DNA of 64,000 nt from Micromonospora sonchi (GTDB taxonomy: Bacteria; Actinomycetota; Actinomycetes; Mycobacteriales; Micromonosporaceae). The translations under genes and the position numbers were made by a program. The notes beneath the pieces are model-generated. The model saw nothing but the letters and a program-made list of their open reading frames with translations, did no database searches and was not told the DNA's origin. The stretch lies in the NCBI RefSeq assembly GCF_014646235.1, contig NZ_BMNB01000010.1, positions 157,942-221,941 of the forward strand, read 5' to 3'. Every line of letters begins with the position of its first letter. Position 1 is the stretch's first letter. Shown here one piece after another: positions 1 to 8,517 of this stretch.

Positions 1-361
1 GCGCCGGGGCGAGGACTACTCGATCCTGGACACCACCGGTCCGTCGTTCAGCTACCACCCGGACAAGCTGTCGATGGAGCGTACCGAGGACTCGGCGTTC
101 GGCCCGTCCGACCGGATCGGCCAGCTCACCATGCGCAACCTGGACATCGCCGACTCGCGGGCGAAGCTGGAGCAGTACGCGAGCCTCGGCATGGTCGGCG
201 GCGGCACCCCGCAGCGGGTGGTCGGTGCCGCGCAGGCGGCCTCGACCGGGCTGATCGGCGCGATGCCGCAGGGTGGCGCCGAGGCGATCGCCTCCCGGGG
301 CGTGGCCCCGGCGGAGGACGAAGCCCTGGACCGCGCCGCCATGGAGTTCGGCGTCGACTGA
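1..361 (+). CDS. argG: Argininosuccinate synthase, C-terminal part (5' end outside window)
   Basis: The reading frame is open from the window edge to TGA at 359-361. The residues match the end of the E. coli-type argininosuccinate synthase: [13 protein letters not shown], then [17 protein letters not shown], which corresponds to the E. coli ArgG tail. The enzyme joins citrulline and aspartate using ATP in arginine biosynthesis in the cytoplasm. Only about 119 codons are visible, so the ATP-binding and catalytic regions cannot be checked. The similarity is to the longer ArgG subtype of enterobacteria rather than the roughly 400-residue form. The subtype call rests on remembered family sequence and was not computed. 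Confidence 0.85.
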   Translation, partial: RRGEDYSILDTTGPSFSYHPDKLSMERTEDSAFGPSDRIGQLTMRNLDIADSRAKLEQYASLGMVGGGTPQRVVGAAQAASTGLIGAMPQGGAEAIASRGVAPAEDEALDRAAMEFGVD

Positions 362-403
362 CCGGGCGCGGTCCACCGGGAACCGGCCAATACACTGACC
401 GGC

Positions 404-748
404 ATGAGTGGAACCTCCGGCTCGGGTGGGTCCGCGCGCGTCGGTTCCTGGCTCGGGATCGCCGCCGCCGTCGGCGTCGCGGTGCTCGCCTGGGCGGGCT
501 ACTGGTGGCTGGCCGTGCCCCGCTACGACCTGTGCGCGGCGGTGCTGCCCGCCCCCGCGGGCTGCCGGACCGCCGACCGGGTGCCCACCGCGGCCCTCTG
601 GACGGCGATCGTCGCGGCGCTGCTCCTGGCCACGGCCGCCCTCGCCGTCGTCCGCCCGCGCGGTCGCTGGTGGCCCTTCGCGGTGGGGATGGCCACGCTG
701 GCCGTCACGGCGCTGTGGGGCTTCCGGACGGTGCTCTACGCGTTCTGA
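404..748 (+). CDS. Small membrane protein, three predicted TM helices
   Basis: A 114-residue protein that I do not recognise. Three hydrophobic segments (about residues 15-38, 62-84 and 89-110) suggest an integral inner-membrane protein with a short N-terminal tail. Two cysteines (44 and 54) lie in the loop between the first two helices and could form a disulfide if that loop is extracellular. It starts 43 bases after argG on the same strand, but nothing links it to arginine synthesis. There is no signal peptidase site or catalytic motif. Confidence 0.6.
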   Translation: MSGTSGSGGSARVGSWLGIAAAVGVAVLAWAGYWWLAVPRYDLCAAVLPAPAGCRTADRVPTAALWTAIVAALLLATAALAVVRPRGRWWPFAVGMATLAVTALWGFRTVLYAF

Positions 749-766
749 CCGCCAGGACGCTGCGGG

Positions 767-1759
767 TCAGCCGTCGTGCGGATCGACGGTGATGACGACC
801 TTGCCGGCCGGGTGCCCGTCGGTGAAGTGGCGCAGCGCGTCCACCGCCTCCGCGAGCGGATAGCTGCGGTCGACCGGTGGGGTCAGCGCACTGGACCCGA
901 TGAGGTCACCCAGATCGTCGAGATCCTCGGTGCGCTCCACGGCGCTGACGGCGCGCAGCCGTTGGCCGACGACTGTCGACAGCAGTGGCGCCCCGAACAT
1001 CTGCCGGCCGTAGCCGCCGAGCAGTCGACCCCGGGTCCAGTCGCCGCCGACCAGCGCCAGCGTCCCACGCGGGGTGAGCGCGCGCCGCAGCAGCGACAGT
1101 GGACGGTCACCTCCGGTGTCGATGACCACGTCGTGGACCGGGCCGTCCCGGTCGATCTCCTCACGGGTGTAGTCGAGGACGTCGTCGGCGCCGAGGGAGC
1201 GGACGAAATCGGTCTTCTCCGGGGCGCAGACGCCGGTCACGGTCGCCCCGTACGCCTTGGCGATCTGCACGGCCTGGGAACCGACGCCGCCGGACGCGCC
1301 GATGACCAGGACCCGGTGGCCCGGGCGCACCTGGCCGCTGTCGCGGACCGCGCGCAGCGCCGTCATCCCGGAGACGGGCGCGGCGGCGGCCTGCGCGAAG
1401 GACAGGTTGGCCGGCTTGCGGGCCAACCGCTTCTCGTGGGTGGCGGTGAATTCGGCGTACGAGCCGCGCAGGGAGGTGCCGTACACCTCGTCGCCGGGCC
1501 GGAAGCGGGTCACCCGGGAACCGACCTCGACCACCACGCCGGCCAGGTCCCGGCCGCGTACCGGCACCCGGGGGCGGCGCAGCCCGGCCGCGAGCCGCAC
1601 CAGGTAGGGGCGGCCGACGATGAAGATCAACACTCCGGGGTCGACCGCGGCGGCGCGCACCGCGACGAGCACCTCCTCGTCGCCGATGCTCGGCCGTTCG
1701 ACGTCACGCAGCCTGAGGGCGTCCGTTGCGCCGTAGGCGTCCTGCACGATGGCCTTCAC
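767..1759 (-). CDS. NADPH:quinone reductase-like zinc-independent MDR oxidoreductase
   Basis: A 330-residue medium-chain dehydrogenase/reductase. The N-terminal GroES-like domain begins MKAIVQDAYGATDALRLRDV, and the Rossmann domain carries GASGGVGSQAVQIAKAYGA for NAD(P)H binding. The structural-zinc cysteine cluster of alcohol dehydrogenases is absent, placing it with the quinone oxidoreductase branch. I chose the GTG at 1759 because GAGGAGGAA lies just upstream and the GTG overlaps the HTH stop (GTGA); the frame stays open further upstream but contains the HTH gene. It is the last gene of a three-gene operon with a membrane protein and an HTH repressor, so it may belong to a stress or quinone response. 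The substrate is unknown. Confidence 0.8.
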   Translation of the reverse strand: MKAIVQDAYGATDALRLRDVERPSIGDEEVLVAVRAAAVDPGVLIFIVGRPYLVRLAAGLRRPRVPVRGRDLAGVVVEVGSRVTRFRPGDEVYGTSLRGSYAEFTATHEKRLARKPANLSFAQAAAAPVSGMTALRAVRDSGQVRPGHRVLVIGASGGVGSQAVQIAKAYGATVTGVCAPEKTDFVRSLGADDVLDYTREEIDRDGPVHDVVIDTGGDRPLSLLRRALTPRGTLALVGGDWTRGRLLGGYGRQMFGAPLLSTVVGQRLRAVSAVERTEDLDDLGDLIGSSALTPPVDRSYPLAEAVDALRHFTDGHPAGKVVITVDPHDG

Positions 1760-1977
1760 GATTCCTCCTCGGGATACTGGAACACCTCGTCGAGCCGTAC
1801 GCCGAACACGCGGGCGATCCGGAAGGCCATCTCCAGCGAGGGGGAGTAGCGGCCCTGCTCGATGGCGATGACGGTCTGCCGGGTCACGCCGATCCGGTCG
1901 GCCAGGTCGGCCTGGGTCATCTCGTCGCGGGCGAAGCGCAGCGTCCGGATGTTGTTGGTTACGCGGGTCGGTTTCAC
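1756..1977 (-). CDS. Small XRE-family (YozG-like) DNA-binding regulator
   Basis: A 73-residue protein that is almost only a helix-turn-helix: MTQADLADRIGVTRQTVIAI followed by EQGRYSPSLEMAFRIARVF. This matches the short XRE/YozG-type regulators that travel with a small membrane protein. The GTG at 1977 overlaps the upstream stop (GTGA), and its own stop overlaps the next gene's GTG, so all three genes are translationally coupled. It probably represses its own operon through the repeats at 2414-2481; that is inference from position. Confidence 0.8.
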   Translation of the reverse strand: MKPTRVTNNIRTLRFARDEMTQADLADRIGVTRQTVIAIEQGRYSPSLEMAFRIARVFGVRLDEVFQYPEEES

Positions 1978-2402
1978 CACTGCGGCACACCTCGGCGGTA
2001 GACGACCACCTTCGCGAGCGAGCCGACCACCGCGGACAGCACGAAGCAGAGGTAGATCACGTTGGCGATCCAGAACCAGTGCCACTGCGCCAGGGCCATG
2101 AGCATCGCCGACACCGCGCCGATCACCACGAACGCCTGCCCGACGTGGTCGCCGAGGCGGCCGATCTCCCGGTCGCGGTCGTCGCTGACCCGCGAGGCGC
2201 GCGGATTCAGCAAGGCCATCCCGATCTCGGCCAGGATGCTCGCGGCGATGGCGCCACCGATCGTCCAGAGCAGGGCGGCGGCGTAGGGTGTCGCGGCCAG
2301 CGACCCGCCGTCGACCCGGCTCAGGACGACGGCCGCGTAGCAGGCGTAGGCGACCGCGCTGACCACCAGCATGATCCAGGCACGCTTTTCCTCATGCGTC
2401 AT
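1974..2402 (-). CDS. Four-TM membrane protein paired with an HTH regulator
   Basis: A 142-residue hydrophobic protein with four likely membrane helices and a charged cytoplasmic stretch near residues 70-85 (RASRVSDDRDREIGRLGDHV). Small membrane proteins of this form are commonly encoded directly before a YozG-type HTH gene. I chose the ATG at 2402 (MTHEEKRA); an upstream in-frame ATG at 2459 would put the operator repeats inside the coding sequence. It is the first gene of the operon and lies about 12 bp from the repeat-rich operator. Its biochemical role is unknown. Confidence 0.7.
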   Translation of the reverse strand: MTHEEKRAWIMLVVSAVAYACYAAVVLSRVDGGSLAATPYAAALLWTIGGAIAASILAEIGMALLNPRASRVSDDRDREIGRLGDHVGQAFVVIGAVSAMLMALAQWHWFWIANVIYLCFVLSAVVGSLAKVVVYRRGVPQW

Positions 2403-2413
2403 GACCGGCTCCC

Positions 2414-2481
2414 GATGTAAAAAATCCTTGACATGTCGAGAGTAAGGCATCCTTGACATCGTGTCTAGAAACTTTTACATC
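2414..2481. promoter_or_regulatory. Operator/promoter region: direct and inverted repeats
   Basis: The divergent region between the membrane-protein operon and the coiled-coil gene holds two exact copies of ATCCTTGACAT (2424-2434 and 2449-2459) 25 bp apart. They are flanked by an outer inverted pair, GATGTAAAA (2414-2422) and TTTTACATC (2473-2481). Each direct repeat contains TTGACA. The arrangement suits cooperative repressor binding over the promoter, most simply by the small XRE protein. The repeats are seen; the binder is inferred. Confidence 0.6.
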
Positions 2482-2551
2482 CATTCGAGTCGGAGACCTC
2501 TGCGGACGGCTGCTCGGCCCCGGCAGCGGTGCCTTGCGCCGGGTTCGTCCA

Positions 2552-3508
2552 ATGGACCACGTGGCTGACGACATCGAACAGCGGCTTTCCGTGGCGGCCG
2601 AGGTGCTCCGCGAGCACGAGGTGACCACGCACCGGGTCGCGGACCTGCGGGTCCGGATCGACCAACTGGCCGGCCGGGTCGCGCAACTGCGCGAGCGGTG
2701 CGTGGACGAGGAAAAGGACGTCGCCCGGCTGGAGAGCCTCTCCCTGACCCGGGTACTGGCCTCGCTGCGTGGCGCGCGGGACGACCTGCTGGCCCGTGAA
2801 CGGGCCGAGGCCGACGCCGCCCGCTACCGCGCGGCCGAGGCCGCGGCCCGCCTCGACGCGCTGCGGCGGGAGCACCAGGCCGCGTGCGCGCGGCTCGGTC
2901 AGCTCGCCGGGGCCCCGGACGCGTACGCCGCCGTGCTCGACGCGAAGGAGCGGCACCTCACCGGCGCCGGCGACCCGCGCGCCGGGCGACTGCTGGCTCT
3001 GGCCGAGCAGCGCGGACGACTCACCGGCGAGCTGCGTGAGGTGGCCGAGGCAGATCAGGCCGCCCGCGCCGCCCAGGAGGCCCTGCAGCAGGTGCGGCGC
3101 AAGCTGGACAGCGCCTCGGGCTGGTCGACCTACGACACCTTCTTCGGCGGCGGGATGGTGGCCAGCGCGATGAAACACTCCCGCCTGGACGACGCGGCGC
3201 AGGCTGCCGCCCACGCCGAGCGGTGCCTGGCCGCGCTGCGCACCGAACTCGCCGACGTGCCGGGCGTCGACGTGATCGCGCCACGGCTGGCCGTCGGCGG
3301 CCTGACCCGGTTCGTCGACATCTGGTGCGACAACATCTTCACCGATCTCGCGGTGCGGGAGCGGATCACGCAGGCCGTGCAGCACGTCGAGCAGTGCCGG
3401 CGGCTGGTGGGCGACGTGCGGGTCCGGCTGGCGCAGCGCGCCGCCCGGGACCGGGCCGGCCTCGGCGCGATCGAGAACGAGCGCAAGCACCTGCTCGCCA
3501 GCGGCTGA
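2552..3508 (+). CDS. Coiled-coil protein of unknown function
   Basis: About 318 residues from the ATG at 2552 (MDHVADDIEQRLSVAAEVL). Residues about 10-130 and 170-225 are rich in Ala, Arg, Glu and Leu in heptad-like spacing and should form long coiled coils. A more mixed region follows (GWSTYDTFFGGGMVASAMKH) and then another helical tail. No signal peptide or membrane helix is visible. It diverges from the HTH operon across the operator repeats and could be co-regulated. An upstream in-frame start at 2453 would include the operator and was rejected. Family not recognised. Confidence 0.6.
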   Translation: MDHVADDIEQRLSVAAEVLREHEVTTHRVADLRVRIDQLAGRVAQLRERCVDEEKDVARLESLSLTRVLASLRGARDDLLARERAEADAARYRAAEAAARLDALRREHQAACARLGQLAGAPDAYAAVLDAKERHLTGAGDPRAGRLLALAEQRGRLTGELREVAEADQAARAAQEALQQVRRKLDSASGWSTYDTFFGGGMVASAMKHSRLDDAAQAAAHAERCLAALRTELADVPGVDVIAPRLAVGGLTRFVDIWCDNIFTDLAVRERITQAVQHVEQCRRLVGDVRVRLAQRAARDRAGLGAIENERKHLLASG

Positions 3509-3613
3509 CCGCCGATCCGGGTGGGAGCGACCACGCCGCTGGCCGTCCCGCCCGGTCCCCGACGTCGACAACCCGCAGACCTGGCGCGGCCAGCGACCCG
3601 CCGTACCCTCGGG

Positions 3614-4522
3614 TCAGCGGTGGGTGGCCCGGAGCGCGTCGTGCAGTTCCCGCGCCACCTGCGCCAGCGCCGCCTCCGCCTGCGGCTGCACGGCAGCCGG
3701 CACCGTCGACTCGCTGAGCGCGGCCACCGCGTACGCCTGCCCGTCGGCGTGCTCCACCACGCCGACCTCGTGCCGCAGGTTGAGCAGGGTGCCGGTCTTC
3801 GACGACCAGCGGGAGGCGTCGGAACTGAAGTCCGGGGCGAGCCGCTGCCGCAGCAGGTTGTCGCCCATCAGCTCGCGTACCCGGGCGGCGACCGGCGCCG
3901 GGATGCGCGACGGGCGCCACAGGGCGTGCAGCAGTTCGACGAAGGCGCGGGCCGAGCCGGCGTTGGCCCGGCCGACGTCGAGCTGGGGGACCGGATGGCC
4001 CTGACCGGCGGTGGTCGCGGACGCGGCGAGGGAGTGCGCGAGGTGCACCTCGTCCGGGGCGAACCGCTCGGCCGGAGTGTCGGTGAGGTCCCGGGTGCGG
4101 TGCCGGACGCTGATCCCGTCGACGCCGAACCGGCGCAGCGCGGCGGTGACCTCCGCCGGCGCAGTGAGGGCGAACAGCGCGTCCGAGGCGCCCTCGTCAC
4201 TGATCGCCACGCTCAGATAGAGCAAATCGTCGATTGCCACGGTGGCCGGGTGCCGGAACCGGCTCAGCCCGGTCGGACCCGGTGTCCGAATTCGGCCGGG
4301 CGCCACCGTGATCGGGGTGGCGCCGTCGAGTTCGCCGCGCTCGATCCGATCCACGGTGGCCAGCGCGAGCGGCACCTTCACCAGCGACGCGACCGGGAGG
4401 ACGACGTCGCTGTCGAGCCCCAGCTCGTCACCGGTGTCGAGGTCGCGGACCAGTACGCAGCCGCGCAGCCCGGCCTCGCGTAGCGTCTCCCGAGCTGCGC
4501 GGAGCAGCCGCCCGACCGTCAT
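3614..4522 (-). CDS. Serine beta-lactamase-like protein, BlaB-type penicillin-recognising fold
   Basis: A 302-residue protein with the class A serine hydrolase plan: SLVK (S46-K49) as the SxxK motif, SDEGASD at the SDN position, and KTGT near the C-terminus (SSKTGTLLN). It has no signal peptide, so it should stay in the cytoplasm, unlike a secreted beta-lactamase. The start at 4522 overlaps the LysR stop (ATGA). The order of LysR gene, this gene and a divergent lipoprotein beta-lactamase mirrors blaA-blaB-blaL of Streptomyces cacaoi, where BlaB is needed for induction but is not itself a working lactamase. A regulatory role here is inferred from that arrangement; a residual hydrolase is possible. 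Confidence 0.75.
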   Translation of the reverse strand: MTVGRLLRAARETLREAGLRGCVLVRDLDTGDELGLDSDVVLPVASLVKVPLALATVDRIERGELDGATPITVAPGRIRTPGPTGLSRFRHPATVAIDDLLYLSVAISDEGASDALFALTAPAEVTAALRRFGVDGISVRHRTRDLTDTPAERFAPDEVHLAHSLAASATTAGQGHPVPQLDVGRANAGSARAFVELLHALWRPSRIPAPVAARVRELMGDNLLRQRLAPDFSSDASRWSSKTGTLLNLRHEVGVVEHADGQAYAVAALSESTVPAAVQPQAEAALAQVARELHDALRATHR

Positions 4523-5292
4523 GCCGAATCCCGCCAGCCGTGCACCGGGCGGTCCCCGGGCACCTGCTCCTCCACGCCGAGACATCGGCCGATGGCGGCG
4601 CGCAGCACACCGCCTAGCCGCTCGGCGTCCTCGCGTACGCCGGCGGTCACCTGGTAGCCGCGGACCGGCCGCAGCTCGCCGAGAGGCCGCCAGTGCAGCC
4701 CGAGTTCGCGAGCCTCGGCGGGCGAGCAGAGCATCAGGTCGGAGCCGGCGAGCGCCTCGGCGGTGGCGTCGACCATGGACGCCGAGACCGTCACCTGGGC
4801 CGGTTGCAGCCCGACGGCGTCGCGCAGCCGGGTCAGCGGGTCGCGGACGTGCGGCACGTCGTCCTCCGGCGAGATCCAGACCCGACGCCGTCGGGTTCGC
4901 CGGTCGGCACGCGGCGCGCGCAGCGTCTCCAGGTGAACCACCTTGACACCCGGGTCGGTGCCGCTCCCGAGGCCCAGCGGTACCCGCCACGCGGCCTCGT
5001 CCGGCGGTACGGCCAGCCGGAACGGACGCAGCCGGGCGCGTTCGGCGTCGTGCTCCATCGCCTCGGCCAGGTCCACGATTCGCCGGGCGGAGTGGAGCAT
5101 GTCCCGCCCGAACGGGGTGAGTGTGACGCTGCGCGACGTCCGGTCGAACAGTTGCCCGCCGAGGTGCCGCTCCAGGGCGGCGACCCGGCGGCTCGCCACC
5201 GACTGGGGGATGCGGGCGACGGACGCGCCGACGGTGAAGCTGCCGTGATCGCCGACCGACACGAAGGCCCGACAGGCCGCCACGAGATCCAC
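4519..5292 (-). CDS. LysR-family regulator of the beta-lactamase locus (BlaA-like)
   Basis: A 257-residue LysR-type protein. The N-terminal winged helix is clear: [35 protein letters not shown] and [19 protein letters not shown] over residues 1-65. A short, divergent effector domain follows, below the usual length of about 300. It is transcribed away from the class A beta-lactamase, with a T-N11-A palindrome between the two, and is coupled to the BlaB-like gene downstream. AmpR/BlaA-type LysR proteins induce beta-lactamases in response to beta-lactam or cell-wall signals. Specificity here is inferred from gene order. Confidence 0.8.
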   Translation of the reverse strand: MDLVAACRAFVSVGDHGSFTVGASVARIPQSVASRRVAALERHLGGQLFDRTSRSVTLTPFGRDMLHSARRIVDLAEAMEHDAERARLRPFRLAVPPDEAAWRVPLGLGSGTDPGVKVVHLETLRAPRADRRTRRRRVWISPEDDVPHVRDPLTRLRDAVGLQPAQVTVSASMVDATAEALAGSDLMLCSPAEARELGLHWRPLGELRPVRGYQVTAGVREDAERLGGVLRAAIGRCLGVEEQVPGDRPVHGWRDSA

Positions 5293-5303
5293 ATGGGAAT
5301 CCT

Positions 5304-5318
5304 ATGCAGAAACAGCAT
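5304..5318. promoter_or_regulatory. LysR-type T-N11-A operator between lysR and beta-lactamase
   Basis: ATGCAGAAACAGCAT is a 15-bp dyad: ATGC and GCAT arms with a matching inner G and C. T5305 and A5317 are exactly 11 bases apart, the classical LysR box. It lies 12 bp upstream of the LysR start and about 110 bp before the lactamase start, where autorepression and divergent activation are expected. Confidence 0.6.
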
Positions 5319-5427
5319 CAGTATCGCCCTCGGCGTCTTCGACGGCATGGGCCAGCGCTGCGAGCCTGGTTACCGGCCACCCGGGAAGGTCTCCGGGTCG
5401 CCGGGACGACCGACGGAAGGACCAGTC

Positions 5428-6333
5428 TTGACCAGCACCACCCGCCGTACCCGAATCAGTGCCCTCGCCGCCGCGCTGGCGCTCGGCCTGCTGGCCGGAT
5501 GCTCACCCGGCACCCCGACCGCGCCGGCCCCTACGCCGTCGCCGTCCGCCGCGCCGGTGGCCGTCGACTTCACCCCCTTGGAGAAGCAGTACGACGCCCG
5601 GCTCGGGGTGTACGTGATCGACACCGGCACCGGCCGCACCGTCGCGTACCGGGCCGACGAGCGCTTCGCGTACGCCTCGACGTTCAAGGCCCTGGCCGCC
5701 GCCGCGGTCCTCGCCGCCACCTCCACCGAGGAGCTGGACCAGATCGTCACCTACTCCCGCGACGAACTGGTCACCTACTCGCCGATCACCGAGCAGCACG
5801 TGCAGACCGGCATGTCGCTGCGGGCGATCGCCGACGCGGCGGTGCGCTACAGCGACAACACCGCCGGGAACCTGCTGCTCGACCGGCTCGACGGCCCGGA
5901 CGGCTTCAAGCAGGCACTGCGCGACATCGGCGACGAGGTCACCGAGCCGTCGCGGATGGAGACCGAACTCAACGAGGCGACCCCGGGCGACACCCGCGAC
6001 ACCAGTACGCCCCGCGCACTGGCCACCTCGCTGAAGGCGTACGCCGTCGACGACGCGCTTTCCGCCGAAGACCGCGCGGTGCTGGTCGACTGGCTCAAGG
6101 GCAACACCACCGGCGACAAGACGATCCGGGCCGGCACTCCGGACGGCTGGCAGGTGGGCGACAAGACCGGCTCCGGCGGCTACGGCACCCGCAACGACAT
6201 CGCCGTGATCTGGCCGCCGGACCGGGCCCCGATCGTGCTGGCCGTGCTCTCCAGCAAGGCCGACAAGGATGCCGAGCGCGACGACGCCCTGCTCGCCCAC
6301 GCCGCCGAACTGGCCCTCACCGCCCTGCGGTGA
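5428..6333 (+). CDS. Class A beta-lactamase, lipoprotein
   Basis: A 301-residue enzyme that opens the beta-lactam ring. All class A motifs are present: STFK (S84-K87), SDN (S142-N144), ETELN (E178-N182, the Glu166/Asn170 pair) and KTGS (K246-S249). The N-terminus is a signal peptide with lipobox LLAGC (C25) and then a Pro/Thr/Ser linker, so it should be anchored outside the membrane. I take the TTG at 5428 as start because GGAAGGA lies just upstream and it gives a normal arginine-rich signal peptide; longer in-frame starts would run across the operator. It is divergent from the LysR gene that probably controls it. Confidence 0.9.
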   Translation: MTSTTRRTRISALAAALALGLLAGCSPGTPTAPAPTPSPSAAPVAVDFTPLEKQYDARLGVYVIDTGTGRTVAYRADERFAYASTFKALAAAAVLAATSTEELDQIVTYSRDELVTYSPITEQHVQTGMSLRAIADAAVRYSDNTAGNLLLDRLDGPDGFKQALRDIGDEVTEPSRMETELNEATPGDTRDTSTPRALATSLKAYAVDDALSAEDRAVLVDWLKGNTTGDKTIRAGTPDGWQVGDKTGSGGYGTRNDIAVIWPPDRAPIVLAVLSSKADKDAERDDALLAHAAELALTALR

Positions 6334-6415
6334 AAGGAAGGGCCCCCTGTTAACGCCTGAGGTAGAGGAAGGGCCCCTTCTTAACACACCGGTGTTAAGA
6401 AGGGGCCCTTCCTTC
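6334..6415. repeat. Family A repeat locus 1 with a 21-bp hairpin, likely bidirectional terminator
   Basis: Three copies of the GGGCCCC/TTAAC unit lie between two convergent genes. Direct copies begin at 6334 and 6365 (31-bp period). An inverted third copy at 6392-6415 pairs perfectly with the second: arms 6367-6387 and 6392-6412, 21 bp, loop ACCG. The position one base after the lactamase stop and before the minus-strand ligase stop suits a two-way terminator. Confidence 0.75.
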
Positions 6416-6436
6416 GCGGCCGGAGTGGTGGGTGGG

Positions 6437-7915
6437 TCAGGGGATCGGCCATTCGTGCACGGGGCGGTTGCTGTTCATCAGCTCCACGTAGTGCCGGACC
6501 ACCTCGCGCAGCGCCTCCGGCCGGTCGAGATGGTCGGCGGACTCCAGCCGGTGCAGGGTCGCCACCTGCCAGCTTGCCCCGTTGCGGCCGGTCAGGCAGC
6601 GCTGCTCGATGATGTCGAGCAGCCGGTCCCGCTCGCTCGGGTCGAGCCCCCAGCGGTCCAGACCGTGGTGGGCCAGCGGCAGCAGGCGGCGCAGCACCAG
6701 CTCGGTGACCGGCAGGTAGCCCAAACCCGGCCAGAAGACGTGGGCGTCGATGCCGTGCCGGGCACAGGTGTGGAAGTTCTCCTCGGCGGCGCTGAACGAC
6801 ATCTGCGACCACAGCGGCCGGTCCGCCTCGGCCAGCGCGCGGACCAGTCCGAAGTAGAACGCCGCGTTGGCGACGGTGTCCAGCACGGTCGGCCCGGCGG
6901 GCAGCACGCGATTCTCCACCCGCAGGTGCGGGCGGCCCCGGAGCACGTCGTAGACCGGCCGGTTCCACCGGTAGACGGTGCCGTTGTGCAGCCGCAACTC
7001 GCCGAGGTCCGGCACCCCGCCGGCGGCGAGCGTCTCGGCCGGGTCCTCCGCCTGGCAGACCGGCAGCAGCGCCGGGAAGTAGCGCACGTTCTCCTCGAAC
7101 AGGTCGAACACCGTGGTGATCCAGCGTTCCCCGAACCAGACCCGGGGTCGTACGCCCTGGGTCTTGATCTCCTCCGGCCGGGTGTCGGTGGCCTGCTGGA
7201 ACAGCGGGATGCGGGTTTCCCGCCACAGCTCCCGGCCGAAGAACAAGGGCGAGTTCGCGCCCAGCGCGACCTGGATGCCGGCGATGGCCTGGGCCGCGTT
7301 CCAGTAGTCGGCGAACTGGTTCGGGCCGACCTGGAGGTGGAACTGGGTGCTGGTGCAGGCCGCCTCCGGGGTGATGGTGTCGACGGTGACCGACAGCCGC
7401 TCCACCCCGTTGACGGCGATCCGTAGGTCCTCACCCCGGGCGGCGAAGATCTGTTCGTTGAGCAGCGTGTAGCGGGGGTTGGCCGACAGGGTGGCCGCGG
7501 TCAGGTGTTCGGGCCGCACGGTGGGCAGGATGCCGATCATCACCAGCTGCGTGCCGACCGTCCGGGCCCGCTCGTCGGCGGCGTTCAGGCTGGCCCGTAC
7601 GCTCCGCTCGAACTCGGCGGTGCCGGTGCCGGTCAGCCGCCGGGGCGGCACGTTGATCTCGATGTTGAACTGGCCGAGCTCGGTCTGGAAGCTCGGGTCG
7701 GCCACCGCGCGCAGCACGTCGCTGTTGCGCATCGCCGGCATCGACTCCTCGTCGACCAGGTTGAGCTCGATCTCCAGCCCGGTCATCGGCCGGTCCACGT
7801 CGAACCGGGACTCGCGCAGCATCTCGGCGAAGACGTCGAGGCAGCGGCGTACTTTCTCCCGGTAGCGGGCCCGGTCCTGACGGCTGAAGGTCTGCACGCC
7901 GACTTGCTCGCCCAT
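6437..7915 (-). CDS. Glutamate-cysteine ligase family protein (GCS2-type carboxylate-amine ligase)
   Basis: A 492-residue protein. MTGLEIELNLVDEE near residue 45 is the family glutamate-binding strand, with ELGQFNIEINVPPR and STQFHLQV further on, as in ATP-dependent carboxylate-amine ligases of the PF04107 group. Such enzymes couple glutamate to cysteine or another amine. Actinobacteria use mycothiol instead of glutathione, and no ergothioneine genes lie nearby, so the product is uncertain. Either the ATG at 7915 or the GTG at 7924 could be the start; neither has a clear ribosome site. It converges on the beta-lactamase gene. Confidence 0.75.
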   Translation of the reverse strand: MGEQVGVQTFSRQDRARYREKVRRCLDVFAEMLRESRFDVDRPMTGLEIELNLVDEESMPAMRNSDVLRAVADPSFQTELGQFNIEINVPPRRLTGTGTAEFERSVRASLNAADERARTVGTQLVMIGILPTVRPEHLTAATLSANPRYTLLNEQIFAARGEDLRIAVNGVERLSVTVDTITPEAACTSTQFHLQVGPNQFADYWNAAQAIAGIQVALGANSPLFFGRELWRETRIPLFQQATDTRPEEIKTQGVRPRVWFGERWITTVFDLFEENVRYFPALLPVCQAEDPAETLAAGGVPDLGELRLHNGTVYRWNRPVYDVLRGRPHLRVENRVLPAGPTVLDTVANAAFYFGLVRALAEADRPLWSQMSFSAAEENFHTCARHGIDAHVFWPGLGYLPVTELVLRRLLPLAHHGLDRWGLDPSERDRLLDIIEQRCLTGRNGASWQVATLHRLESADHLDRPEALREVVRHYVELMNSNRPVHEWPIP

Positions 7916-8048
7916 GGTCACCACCCTGTCACCGCTGGTACCCCAAACGTCCCATGTCCATGCCCACTCGGTACAGCCCCCGAAGGTCCGGTTCGGCCTG
8001 CGGTGACATCGGTCGCGTCACCGGCCGGAATGTCGTGAGCCGCGTAGC

Positions 8049-8393
8049 ATGGCCGGCGTGCGTGAGAAGGTGACCCGGCTGTTCGTGGTGGCGGCGATCG
8101 CGGAGGCGATCTCCTGGGCCGGCCTGCTGGCCGGTATGGCGGTCAAGTACGGCCCGCCCGGCAACGAGGTGGGCGTGCAGGTCTTCGGGCCGGTCCACGG
8201 CGCGCTCTTCGTGGCCTACGGGGTGTTGGTGCTGGCCGTGGCCCGGGTGCACCGGTGGAGCCTGCTGGCCACCGTCGTGGCGCTGGCCTGCGCGGTGCCA
8301 CCGTTCGCCACCCTGGTCTTCGAGCGCTGGGCCCGTCGGCGCGGCATGCTCGACGTCGTCGAGCCGACCCGCGAGCCCGTCCCGGTCGGCTGA
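8049..8393 (+). CDS. DUF3817 membrane protein
   Basis: A 114-residue protein with three hydrophobic helices. The pattern FVVAAIAEAISWAGLLAGM, then KYG and a VQVFGPVHGALFVAY helix, is that of actinobacterial DUF3817 membrane proteins. The conserved E-x-x-S-W and H-G residues lie inside predicted helices. Function is unknown for the family. GTG at 8058 is an alternative start. It stands alone between divergent and convergent neighbours. Confidence 0.75.
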   Translation: MAGVREKVTRLFVVAAIAEAISWAGLLAGMAVKYGPPGNEVGVQVFGPVHGALFVAYGVLVLAVARVHRWSLLATVVALACAVPPFATLVFERWARRRGMLDVVEPTREPVPVG

Positions 8394-8517
8394 CTCGCAA
8401 GAGGTCGGCCAGCGGCTCGTCGCGCTCTCGCCGCGCCCACGCCCGGGCCGCGTGCCGGCGGCGACAGCGCGGGGAGAGCCCGGATCCGGCGAACCCGCCG
8501 CGATCGGGTCGGAAACC

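Noticed and set aside
4693..5427. An N-terminal extension of the beta-lactamase reading frame from 4693
   Set aside because: It would run antisense through the LysR gene and remove the signal peptide from the N-terminus.
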